A stretch of DNA of 64,000 nucleotides, taken from the NCBI GenBank assembly GCA_003223555.1, contig QHVM01000087.1, positions 1-64,000 of the forward strand, written 5' to 3'. The notes under the pieces are model-generated. The model searched no databases. It saw nothing but the letters and a program-made list of their open reading frames with translations, and was not told where the DNA came from. Each line of letters opens with the position of its first letter. Position 1 is the first letter of the stretch. Shown piece after piece: positions 31,373 to 40,635 of this stretch. The stretch is from Acidobacteriota bacterium (GTDB lineage Bacteria > Acidobacteriota > Vicinamibacteria > Fen-336). A program made the translations under genes and the position numbers.

Positions 31373-32704
31373 ATGGGAGGCCACGTGCCGGACCGGAGCC
31401 GTGCCGCTGCGCTCGCGTGCCGCCGGATCGTGTCTTGCGCGATCCTGGCCGCGCTCGGACTGCTCGCCTGTCGCGGCCGCACGGAGCCTCCGCCCTCTCC
31501 CGGCGAAGGAGCCGGCCAACCGGGGCATTCACCCTCGGCGGAGGAGGCGAACCCGCTCGATACCTACATCGACAAGGCGGGCGGATACCTCGTCTTCACC
31601 CAGGCCGAGGACGGCTCCTGGCCCTACTTCCACAGCCGGACACCCGACTTCGCGAACCCCGAGCCGCACGCCAACCTCTTCGGCACCATCGTCACGCTCA
31701 TGAACATGACGCATACCGGCTTCGAGGCCTCGTCGGCCTTCAAGCGGGGCGCCGACTTCGTCCGGGGGCGCATGACGGAGGGGTATGTGTGGTCGCTCTA
31801 CGAGCCTGGCAAGTTCGGGGCCGAGTCCTGGCTTGAGCCCGACGCCGACACCACTGCGGTCGCCCTCACCATGCTCTCGGGAAGGCTCGACGTCAAACCA
31901 CCCCAGCTCAAGAAGCTGCGTACACTCTTCGATCGCTACCGGACGGCCGACGGTCTCTACCGCACGTACTTCGACGGGTTCCACGGGACGAAAGGCTTCG
32001 TCCTCGACCGCAACGTCCCATCGACCGGAGTGAACCTCAACATCCTCGGTTTTTTCGGCAACTACGAGATGCCGCGGGCGAGCCTCGTCGAGGGCCTGCG
32101 CTCCGCGATGCAGCCGGACCGGTATTGGGAGAAGACGCCCTTCTATCACTCGCTCGCGGTCCTGGCCTGCCTCGCCTCCAACGCCGTCGAGCACGGCGCC
32201 CCCGAGGCCGGCGAGCTGCAGCGGAAGCTGCTGGCCGATTTCGCCGCCGGCCCGGGCAAGGACCCGTCCTTCGCTGAGAACATGCCGACCCTGGAGCTGG
32301 CGGCCTACGTCAAGGCACGCAGCCACGCCTGCCTGCTCGATCAGTCCCCTTGCCCGGACCTGGACATGAACGTCTTCCAGCTCGCGCGCCGCCGCAAGGC
32401 GGACGGATCCTGGGCGGCGACGCCTTTGTACGAATACGACATCAACCAGCAGGCCCTCGAGGCGTTCATGCAGCGGCGGGACTTCGTGATCCGCCGCAAG
32501 CGGGGCGGCGCCGCCTACGACGTCGAGCGGGCGCTGGCCGCCCCCGGCACGGCCCATTACTACGATGGCTCGCCGGCCGAGACGACATCGTTTGCGCTCA
32601 AGGCGCTGGTCTTCTATCGCGAGCTGCTCAACCACCGCAGCGCGTTCATGCTCCAACCGGGCCGCAGTCCCGGCACCCCCAGCCCCTCCGCCACTCCTCA
32701 TTAG
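31373..32704 (+). CDS. Alpha-toroid (prenyltransferase-like) lipoprotein B
   Basis: Lipobox-like ILAALGLLACRG; AGGYLVFTQAEDGSWPYF, RRRKADGSWAAT, ETTSFALKALVFYRELLNHRSAFML parallel to protein A. Confidence 0.7.
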   Translation: MGGHVPDRSRAAALACRRIVSCAILAALGLLACRGRTEPPPSPGEGAGQPGHSPSAEEANPLDTYIDKAGGYLVFTQAEDGSWPYFHSRTPDFANPEPHANLFGTIVTLMNMTHTGFEASSAFKRGADFVRGRMTEGYVWSLYEPGKFGAESWLEPDADTTAVALTMLSGRLDVKPPQLKKLRTLFDRYRTADGLYRTYFDGFHGTKGFVLDRNVPSTGVNLNILGFFGNYEMPRASLVEGLRSAMQPDRYWEKTPFYHSLAVLACLASNAVEHGAPEAGELQRKLLADFAAGPGKDPSFAENMPTLELAAYVKARSHACLLDQSPCPDLDMNVFQLARRRKADGSWAATPLYEYDINQQALEAFMQRRDFVIRRKRGGAAYDVERALAAPGTAHYYDGSPAETTSFALKALVFYRELLNHRSAFMLQPGRSPGTPSPSATPH

Positions 32705-32716
32705 GGGCCCGCCGCC

Positions 32717-34588
32717 CTGGCCAACCCGCTGCCGCTCTCGTGCGCGCTGCTGGTCCTGGCCCTGCCGGGGCTCGTCCTGTTCGGCGGTCGGCTCACCGAT
32801 GGGCTCGGGACGCCACCGCGCGCGCGGTGGCTGCTCGTCCCTGCGGCCGCGGTGGCCTCGTTCCTGGTGGCGGTGGCGATCTCCGGACGCGCCTCGGGCT
32901 CGTTCCTCATCGGCCTCTGGACCGGCACGCTGGTTGTGGCGGTCGCGGGCCTGGTGTGGAGCGTGCAGCGACGGCCGAGCGGTCCCAGGGACTCGGCCGA
33001 GCCCGCGCCGAAGGCACCTCGCCCCGGCTCTCTGCGATGGATGCTGCTGAGCGGCCTCGTCGCGCTCCTGCCCGTCGCGTACTTGACCCTGGCCGGCGAC
33101 TTCTTCGACGACTTCAACGCGATCGGCCATCGCAGCCTGATCGCGCAGTTCCAGAACGACGTCTTCCCTCCGCGGCACCAGGTCTTTCCCGAGTACCCGT
33201 TCCGCTACCACTACGGGTTCAACCTCCTGGCCGCGGCGCTGACCGCCCTCTTCCGGCTGTCCGTGCCGTGGGCGATCGACCTCCTCGTGATCGTCTGCTT
33301 CCTGTGGAGCTGGTGCCTGGCCTGGGTCCTGGGGGAGCGGCTGACCCGGTCGGGGAGCGGGGGCTGGACCGCGCTCGCGTCGCTGGGGGGAGGCGGCGCG
33401 TTCTTCTGGCTCATCGCCCACGCGCACTGGGCGAGCCAGGGGGCGGTCGGGATCGTGATCGGCGGCAACCGGATCAACTTCCCGGTGGTCATGTACTTCT
33501 TCCAGAAGCCCTTCACGCTCGGCTTCCCCCTGGCCCTGGCGGTGATGCTGGCGGCCTCGTTCCCAGCCCCCGGTCTCGGGTGGCTGCGGCGCAGCTCTCT
33601 CCTGGCCGTCCTGCTCGCGTCGCTCTACCTGGTGCAGGAAGAGCTGTTCGTGACCGTCGGCCTGAGCCTCGCCGCGCAGGAGCTGCTGCGCGAGCGGCAC
33701 CTGCGCGCCCTGGTGCCCGTGGCGGCGTCGTTGCCCCTGGCTGTCCTGATGGGCGGAGTGCTCTTCACGCCGATGCCCGAGCGGCACGGCGAGCTGCTCC
33801 GCGTGCGCTTCTGGCCGGCCCAGGGCGACCCCTGGGGGGTCCTGGCCTGGTACGCCCTGACGAGCGGGCTGCTGCTTCCGCTGGGCATCGCGGGCCTTTT
33901 CGCGACGCGGCGCCTGCGCACGCTGCTCCTGCTGCTCATGCTGGGCAGCTTCGGCGCGCCGCTGTTCTTCGAGAACCCCTACTCGTGGGACATCGTCAAG
34001 CTGGCGACGATCGGCGAGCTGGCGGCGGGCCTGGCCGCGGGATCGGTCCTGGCCGCGCTGGCCGAGAAGCCCACCTGGCCGCGCGCCTCCCTCCTGGCCG
34101 TGCTCGTGATCCTGCTGGTGGCGAGCCCGGTCGGCTACCTCGGCTACTGGATCCGCGAGATGGTCCGCCCGACGCCGGAGATCGGCCAGCCGCTCGCCAT
34201 GCAGCGCGACCTGCCCCGCGTCGACGACTGGGAAAAGGTGCTCCGGTGGCTGCGCGGGCAGCGGTCCCTCGAAGGCACGATCTACGCCATGAACCCCCGG
34301 CTCTCGCAGATGATCCTGCTCGCCGGCCTGAACGGGGCGGGCCCGCCGCGCTGGATCGACCTGGAGTTCGGCGTCCCGCAGGACCGCATCGACCGCCGGA
34401 GCGTCCTCCTCAAGGAGCTTCCGCGGGACCCGCGGGCGTGGCGGCGAGAAGGCGTCTCCTGGTTCGTGGTCGGGCCCGGAGAGCCCGTCGCGCCGACGGT
34501 GCAGGCCTGGGTCGCCTCGCGAGCGGCGCGCGCCGTCAAGGCCGCCGGTCCGTGGACGATCTATCACCTCGAGGCGCCCTCGCGCTGA
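32717..34588 (+). CDS. Polytopic membrane protein, glycosyltransferase-like
   Basis: Hydrophobic ORF in the same frame as the preceding gene; coding-like hydrophobic sequence starts right after the TAG at 32702; GTG at 32852 is the first common start, CTG at 32717 fits better. Confidence 0.65.
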   Translation: MANPLPLSCALLVLALPGLVLFGGRLTDGLGTPPRARWLLVPAAAVASFLVAVAISGRASGSFLIGLWTGTLVVAVAGLVWSVQRRPSGPRDSAEPAPKAPRPGSLRWMLLSGLVALLPVAYLTLAGDFFDDFNAIGHRSLIAQFQNDVFPPRHQVFPEYPFRYHYGFNLLAAALTALFRLSVPWAIDLLVIVCFLWSWCLAWVLGERLTRSGSGGWTALASLGGGGAFFWLIAHAHWASQGAVGIVIGGNRINFPVVMYFFQKPFTLGFPLALAVMLAASFPAPGLGWLRRSSLLAVLLASLYLVQEELFVTVGLSLAAQELLRERHLRALVPVAASLPLAVLMGGVLFTPMPERHGELLRVRFWPAQGDPWGVLAWYALTSGLLLPLGIAGLFATRRLRTLLLLLMLGSFGAPLFFENPYSWDIVKLATIGELAAGLAAGSVLAALAEKPTWPRASLLAVLVILLVASPVGYLGYWIREMVRPTPEIGQPLAMQRDLPRVDDWEKVLRWLRGQRSLEGTIYAMNPRLSQMILLAGLNGAGPPRWIDLEFGVPQDRIDRRSVLLKELPRDPRAWRREGVSWFVVGPGEPVAPTVQAWVASRAARAVKAAGPWTIYHLEAPSR

Positions 34589-36084
34589 GCCGCAGGAGAA
34601 GCAGGGACACCCCGGACAGGGCGAGCAGCCCGGCGTCCTGGACGCCGCGCGACACCCCGTAAACGTCGAGGAGCGGGACGCGCGGGCCGCCGGAGACGAG
34701 CAGCCTCGTCACGTAGGCGAGCGGGAACCGCAGCTCCGGCCCGAAGGCGTAGGTGGACATGACCACGTCGCTGAACATCGTGCCGGCCACGTTGACGGCG
34801 CACGAGACCAGCAGCAGCGCCCACGCGAGGAGCCTCGCCGCGCGTCGCCGCCAGTCGAACTCCACCAGGCCGATGGCGAGGAACGGCACGACGGCATAGA
34901 GATAGCGTGGCCCCCACAGGACGCTGAGCCCGCCCCAGAAGTACCGCCCGAAGCCGGGGACATGCGTCCCGAGCATGCTGTTGAAGACGAGATAGCTCGC
35001 GAACACGGCCAGGCAGAAGAGGTGGACGCTCCGGTGCCCGGCGGCGCGGAGCCCTTTGAGGTTCCCGGCGAGGCCCAGCAACAGCACCGGGCTGTAGAGG
35101 AACAGCCCCTTGAAGCGGCCGAAGCACAGCCGGGCCATGACCGCCGGGCTCGGCGCGTTCAGGCCCACCGCGGCGCCTTCCTGGAACGCCGCGAGGTCGA
35201 GGCCCTGGCGGGCCAGGGGCTCCGGCGTGATCCAGAACCGGAAGTGGTAGGGAGTGGCGAAGGGAGAGCCGAAGGCGGCCTGATGGTAGGCCGCCAGCAA
35301 AGCGAGGAGAGCCAGGAGCGGAAGCATCACGAGCAGCCTCGTAGAGAGCAACGAGGATCGCGCTCGGGTAGTCGATCGCGACCGCCGCGCCGAGCAGCGC
35401 GCCGCCGAGGAGGCAGGCCCGTCGGCGCGGACCACCCGACTCCGCCAGCCAGAGGATCGCGTGCCACGCCAGGCCGTAGGCCAGCGCCTGGCGCGAGTAC
35501 ATCGCGCTGTAGTAGAGGACCATGCTGCCGAGGCCGGTCGCCACGGCGGCCGCGGTGGCCGGCGCCCGCTCGACGCCATGGGCGGTCAAGAACCCGACGA
35601 GCCGGGCGCCGAAGGAGGCGGACAGCGGAGCCACCAGCAGCGCGGCCAGGAGGATCTGCAGGAGGTAGACGTCCGCGAGATGACGGGGGCCTGCCCCCGG
35701 CAGCGTCGCGGCATTCCTCAGGTAGTAGTTGCGGAACCTCCGGTTCGCGACGACGCGGTCGTCAAAGCGCGACAGCACCGGCTTCAGCGCCGCGTAGAAG
35801 GGCGCGGCGAGGACGGTCGCGCCCGGTCCTACTCCGGAGTAGACCCGTCCCTCGCGGACGCTGATGTCGTAGGCCTCGGTCAGGAAGACGACCTTCGGGT
35901 CGCGCTCGTCGCTGAGGACGAAGGTGTGGTCGTCGACGAGCCGGATGGCGGCCCGCAGCACCGAGTCCGACATCGATGGGCCGGTGGGGGCCACCAGCAC
36001 GACCGGCCAGGCCAGGAGCAGGAGGAACAGCGGCGCACCGCCGCGGGCGAGGGGCCGGGGCGGCTCAGCCGGCGGACGTGACAT
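34564..36084 (-). pseudogene. Polytopic membrane glycosyltransferase-like gene with frameshift
   Basis: N-terminal half MSRPPAEPPRPLARGG...AVAIDYPSAILVALYE in one frame; C-terminal half RLLVMLPLLALLALLAAYHQAAFGSPFATPYHFRFW... only in another frame (ORF 34536-35579); junction near 35325-35350. Confidence 0.7.
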
Positions 36085-36952
36085 CGGGGTCTGCGGCCGG
36101 GGAGCCGCCGGCCGGGCCGGTCATCGCGATGGCGCGGGAGAGCGCGAGCGTCACGATCAGGATGGCGAACAGCAGGCGGTAACGGCGGCGGAAGCGCAAG
36201 AGGAGGCCGGGGTCGTCGAGCGCTCGCGGCAGGCCGGCCACGAGCCCGGTGTAGACGGCGGCCGCAGCCGCGCACGCGGCCCACATCGCGACGGACGGCT
36301 GGTAGGCGGCCAGCAGCGCGAGCGCCCCGTAGTGGATGGCGACGACGAGGCCCAGGGCCCGCGTCCGCCCCGCGCGGACGACGAGGTGCCGCAGCGAGGC
36401 CTTGCGGTCGGCGTCCCAGTCCATGATCTCGTTGAAGGTGCCCCCCGAAAGGTAGAGGAGCCCGAAGAGGACGCCGCCCGGCCAGTGGCGGCGAAGATCG
36501 CCCCCGGCCACGAGCACGCCGGCCGCGAAGTAGCTGAAGCCCGCGGTGAAGTGGGCCAGCTCGCTGCCGAGAAGCCGCCGCTTCAGCCGGATGGTCGGAT
36601 GAGAGTAGGCCATGCACACGACCTGGCTTCCCAGGAGCAGGATGCGCACGCGGGACGGCAGGAAGAGCACGCTGGCCAGGAAAACCGCGGTGAGGACGAG
36701 CGTCTGGTTCCTCAACCGGGGCAGGCGGCGGGGGCCGGCGACCGATTTCCTCGGGTTGAGCGAATCGGTGTCGTAGTCGCACAGGTCGTTGAAGGAATAG
36801 ACCGAGAGAACGTGAGAGGCGTAGGCGACAGAGTAGAGGAGCAGGAGATGAAGGGCGGGAAGGCCCGGCTGGCTCAGGACCCCCACCGCGCCGGGCACGA
36901 GGACCTGGCCGCTCTCGTAGAGCCGGAGATGCTCGAGGGCCTTCACCCTCAC
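36065..36952 (-). CDS. UbiA-family prenyltransferase
   Basis: YSFNDLCDYDTDSLNPRKSVAGPRRLPR (NDxxDxxxD) and NEIMDWDADRKASLRHL (second Asp motif); GTGA overlap with upstream gene. Confidence 0.85.
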   Translation of the reverse strand: MRVKALEHLRLYESGQVLVPGAVGVLSQPGLPALHLLLLYSVAYASHVLSVYSFNDLCDYDTDSLNPRKSVAGPRRLPRLRNQTLVLTAVFLASVLFLPSRVRILLLGSQVVCMAYSHPTIRLKRRLLGSELAHFTAGFSYFAAGVLVAGGDLRRHWPGGVLFGLLYLSGGTFNEIMDWDADRKASLRHLVVRAGRTRALGLVVAIHYGALALLAAYQPSVAMWAACAAAAAVYTGLVAGLPRALDDPGLLLRFRRRYRLLFAILIVTLALSRAIAMTGPAGGSPAADPDVTSAG

Positions 36953-38772
36953 CGCTCGGCTCCCGCCGTGGGCGGCCAGCCGAAGACCGTCACCTCGGGC
37001 GACGAGGCCAGGGCGACCAGCTCGGCCGAGCCGGCCAGCTTGTCGTAGAGGCCCTCTTCCCCCGGCAGCTCGAGCGAGCGGTGATAGACGACGTAGTCCA
37101 CGCCGAAGGCGCGCAGGCCCGCGAAGGCCTCCGGCGCCGGCAGGGCGTCGATGAGCCTCTGGGCCTGCAGCCGGGTGCGGGGGAAGTAGCCGTGGACGCC
37201 GTTGACGATGTTCTGCCGGTGGTAGGTCTGCCGGTTCATGTAGACGAGCTCGCGGTTCCACTCGAAGAGGTCCTGGCTGTCCCGGTAGAGGGCGCCGCCG
37301 GGCCGGCTGGGCAGGTCGAGCAGCACGTGTCCCCGCTGCCCGGCGAAGAACACGCTGACCAGCGGCTCCGGCGTGGCTAGGCGGGAGCCCACGAACGACT
37401 TGAGGGGGAGCGGGACGTTCTCGGCCAGCACCACCAGCGTGACAAGGAGCAGGATGAGCCGGCGGCGGGACGGCGGTTGGAACGCCGGAGAGGCGAGGAG
37501 CCGTTCCAGGCCGAGGGCGGCCGCGAGCACCACCGCGAGGACGCTGAGCGCGAAAGCGCGGCACGGCACGCGCAGGACGCCGGCCGCGGGCAGCCAGCGG
37601 TACGCGGGCAACATCAGGTTCGGCAGCAGGCGATGGCCGACGGAGAGGAACGGGCCCAGGGCCACGACGAGGCCGGCGAGGTACAGCGTGAGCAGCTCCA
37701 GCCGGAAGCGGCGGGCCGCGCCCAGACCGATTCCGGCCAGCACGTAGAGGCCGAACCCCAGGAAGGCGCAGCGGCGCGTGTAGACGAAGTATTTGACGTC
37801 GTCCGGGCTCGACAGGCGGCCGAACACGGTCACCGCGTCCTCGCTCTGCAGGCTCTGCGGCTGCACCGCGCCGGCGTGGATCATCTGCCGCGTGCGCTCG
37901 GCGATCTCGGCCGCCACGACCGGCCAGCTGAAGGGATAGACGAGGTTGTTCTCGAGCGTCCGCAGCAGGTCCGCCGGCTCCAGGCTGTGCACCTCGGCCA
38001 GGAAGACCGGGTCCCAAGGGTTGGTGAAGTTCGCGCTCGCCCTGGCCGCGGCGTAGAAGCCGAAGAAGGGGGCGGCCACCGCGGCGAAGAGCAGTCCCGC
38101 GACGGCGAGCGACGGAGAGTCGATGCGCGGCCGGGGCCGGCGTGCCGACAGATGGCCCCCGAGCAGGGCGAGGGCGGCGAGGAGGCCGAAGAGAAAGACG
38201 TAGGCCGAGAAGTACACCTGGACCGCTCCCAGGACGGCGGCGATCGTCAGCCGGCGGCGCTCGCCGGTCGCCAGGTAGCGCTTCCAGTCGGCGAGCGCCA
38301 GCAGGGCGACGAAGAAGAAGCTCGTGTGCGGGCTGTCGATGTTTCCCAGGACGTAGTTGGAGGCCGGGAAGGCGAGGCCGGCGAACGCCGCCGCGGCCGC
38401 GTCACGCACGTACAGGCGCGCGAGCAGGAAGACGCCCAGCGCGTCCAGGGCGAGCACGGTGGACAGGAATAGGCCGTACGCGCGGGCGTCGTCGCGCGCC
38501 AGGAGCTTGAAGCCGATGAAGAGGGCCGAGGTGCCGACCGCCGACTCGCCAAAGCCGAAGACGCCCGTCGCCGGATAGAGCGGCCGGCCCACGTCCTCGT
38601 GCCGGACCGCCCCCTCGATCCGGCTCAGCATGTAGTTGGGCAGGGCGATGCCGTTGAGCCAGGTGTCGCAGTTGCCGGGGAGCCGGCCGTGGAGCGCCGG
38701 CGGCAGGAGCAGGAGCGCGAAGAAGGCGAGGTAGGCCAGGCCGGCGATCCCCGGCCGAGGGCCGCCCTTCAT
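36949..38772 (-). CDS. YfhO-like polytopic membrane protein, paralog 1
   Basis: GRLPGNCDTWLNG, NIDSPHTSFFFVAL, YMNRQTYHRQNIVNGVHGYFPR; shared motifs with 38769-40589. Confidence 0.7.
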   Translation of the reverse strand: MKGGPRPGIAGLAYLAFFALLLLPPALHGRLPGNCDTWLNGIALPNYMLSRIEGAVRHEDVGRPLYPATGVFGFGESAVGTSALFIGFKLLARDDARAYGLFLSTVLALDALGVFLLARLYVRDAAAAAFAGLAFPASNYVLGNIDSPHTSFFFVALLALADWKRYLATGERRRLTIAAVLGAVQVYFSAYVFLFGLLAALALLGGHLSARRPRPRIDSPSLAVAGLLFAAVAAPFFGFYAAARASANFTNPWDPVFLAEVHSLEPADLLRTLENNLVYPFSWPVVAAEIAERTRQMIHAGAVQPQSLQSEDAVTVFGRLSSPDDVKYFVYTRRCAFLGFGLYVLAGIGLGAARRFRLELLTLYLAGLVVALGPFLSVGHRLLPNLMLPAYRWLPAAGVLRVPCRAFALSVLAVVLAAALGLERLLASPAFQPPSRRRLILLLVTLVVLAENVPLPLKSFVGSRLATPEPLVSVFFAGQRGHVLLDLPSRPGGALYRDSQDLFEWNRELVYMNRQTYHRQNIVNGVHGYFPRTRLQAQRLIDALPAPEAFAGLRAFGVDYVVYHRSLELPGEEGLYDKLAGSAELVALASSPEVTVFGWPPTAGAER

Positions 38773-40589
38773 CGGCGCACGCGGAAGACCGCGGTGTCGG
38801 CCGATTCGAGCACCGGCTCCAGCCGCGGCGTGCGGCGGAGCTGGGCGAGCGACGGCCCTTCGCCCGGCAGCACGAGGCCCTTGTTGAACGCGACGAAGCC
38901 CACGCCCAGGCGGGCGAGGCCGACGACGGCCTCCTCGCTCGGCAGCCGCGCGGTGAGCTTCTGCACGCCGATCCGCGACCACGGGATGTAGCCGTTGACG
39001 CCGTTCACGATGCTCTGCCCGTGGTAGGTCTGCCAGTTCATGTAGATCAGCTCGCGGTCGAAGACGTACAGGTCGTCGGCGGAGCCGGCCAGGCCGTAAC
39101 CGATGCCGCTCGGCAGGTTGAGGATCACCGCGCCGCGCTGGGCGGCGAAGAAGCGCTCGTAGTCGGCGGGCGGCCTGACGTAGGCGGCGCCCGCGAACGA
39201 GCGCATGGGGAAGGGCACGTTCTCGACCACCACCGCCGCCGCGAGGAGCAGCGCAAGGGCGGCCGCGCGCGGACCCGAACCCGCGCGGCACCGCTGCTGC
39301 AGCCGCTCGATCCCCCGGGCCGCACCGACGTCGAGGGCGAGCAGCGCGAGGGCGAACGCGCGGCCCGGGATACGGAAGACGTAGGCCCCGGGCACGAGAT
39401 GGTAGGCGGCATAGAGGGGCATGGGCACCATCACGCCGCCCACGGTGATGAGCGGACCCAGGGCGAGCACGAAGCCGACCACGAAGAGCCAGAGCAGCTC
39501 CCGGCGCCCGGCGAAGGCATTCCATGCGCCCGCCAACGCGAGCAGGTAGGGAAGGACGCCCACGAAGGCGCGCCGCCGCGACGAGACCCACAGCGACTCC
39601 TCGCCCTCCCGCGGGCTGGCGCCCACCATCAGCGCGAAGTCCTCGGTCCGGAACGCGGGGTCGCTGCGGCCGAGGCGCTTCTGCAGCGCCATCGCGTCAC
39701 GGTGATCGAAGCGGTGGCCTTCGGGATAGATCAGGTTGCCCGGCATCGCGTTCGCGAGGTCCTGGGGATCGAGGCTGTTGAACTCCGCGAAGAGCACCGC
39801 CTGCGACCGCCAATCGAAGTGGTCGGTGAGACGGAACAGGTAGAAGAGGAAGAAGGGCGCCACCATGAGGGCGGCGGCGCCGCCGGCCGCCCCGAGCCGG
39901 AGAAGCGCGCCCCCGCGCCGGCGCAGCTCGCCGAGGTTGGCCAGGCCGAGGACGGCGAGGGCGACGGCCAGCAGCAGGAAGACGTAGGACGAGAAATAGG
40001 CCTGCGCCCCGGCCAGGCTCGCCGCCCACCACAAGTCCCGGGCGTGGCCACGCAGCAGGTAGCGCTTGAAGAAGTACAGCGACAGGAACGCGATCCCGAA
40101 GAACGAGGTGTGGGGGCTGTCGATCGTGGAGAGGAGGAAGTTGGAGGAGGCGAACGCCAGGCCGGCCAGCGCGGCCGCCGGCCGGCTGCGCACGTACAGC
40201 GTGGCGAAGAGGTAGGTCGCCAGCGCGGTGCCGGCGTAGACCGCCGAGATGAACACGTAGTGGCTGGCGATCTCGCCGAGCCCGCAGGCGCGCAGCAGCA
40301 TGGGCAGGAGCGCGAGCGCGACCGAGGTCTCCCCGTAGGCGAAGGGATGGGGCGACGGGTACAGGAATCCTCCGTAATGGCCCAGCCCGAGCAGCTCCCT
40401 GACCGCGTTCAGGTACAGGTTGGTGAAGGCGACTGCGTACCACGTGTCGCAGTTGCCGGGCAGGCGGCCGGCCCGCGGGAACTGCGAGAAGAGGGCGAGG
40501 AAGTACGCCAGGTAGAGGCCGCCCGCCGCGAGCGGGCCCGGAAAAGCGGCGGCGAGATCGCTCTCGCGCTCGGCAGGCGGGCCGGCCAT
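38769..40589 (-). CDS. YfhO-like polytopic membrane protein, paralog 2
   Basis: GRLPGNCDTWYAV, TIDSPHTSFFGIAF, YMNWQTYHGQSIVNGVNGYIPW; ATGA overlap with paralog 1. Confidence 0.7.
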   Translation of the reverse strand: MAGPPAERESDLAAAFPGPLAAGGLYLAYFLALFSQFPRAGRLPGNCDTWYAVAFTNLYLNAVRELLGLGHYGGFLYPSPHPFAYGETSVALALLPMLLRACGLGEIASHYVFISAVYAGTALATYLFATLYVRSRPAAALAGLAFASSNFLLSTIDSPHTSFFGIAFLSLYFFKRYLLRGHARDLWWAASLAGAQAYFSSYVFLLLAVALAVLGLANLGELRRRGGALLRLGAAGGAAALMVAPFFLFYLFRLTDHFDWRSQAVLFAEFNSLDPQDLANAMPGNLIYPEGHRFDHRDAMALQKRLGRSDPAFRTEDFALMVGASPREGEESLWVSSRRRAFVGVLPYLLALAGAWNAFAGRRELLWLFVVGFVLALGPLITVGGVMVPMPLYAAYHLVPGAYVFRIPGRAFALALLALDVGAARGIERLQQRCRAGSGPRAAALALLLAAAVVVENVPFPMRSFAGAAYVRPPADYERFFAAQRGAVILNLPSGIGYGLAGSADDLYVFDRELIYMNWQTYHGQSIVNGVNGYIPWSRIGVQKLTARLPSEEAVVGLARLGVGFVAFNKGLVLPGEGPSLAQLRRTPRLEPVLESADTAVFRVRR

Positions 40590-40635
40590 GGGTGGACACG
40601 AATTCTATGCGCGAAGCTTCGTGATCCCGCCCTGA

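Noticed and set aside
31529-34567. 1012-aa minus-strand ORF
   Set aside because: Antisense to well-supported plus-strand genes (toroid lipoprotein and membrane protein); Arg/Glu/Gln-rich low-information sequence typical of antisense ORFs in high-GC DNA
34536-35579. N-terminal part (MASSGRRPPRPPWRPASAAWSS...) of the 347-aa minus-strand ORF as a separate gene
   Set aside because: It is the shadow frame of the upstream half of the frameshifted glycosyltransferase; only the C-terminal part is coding-like
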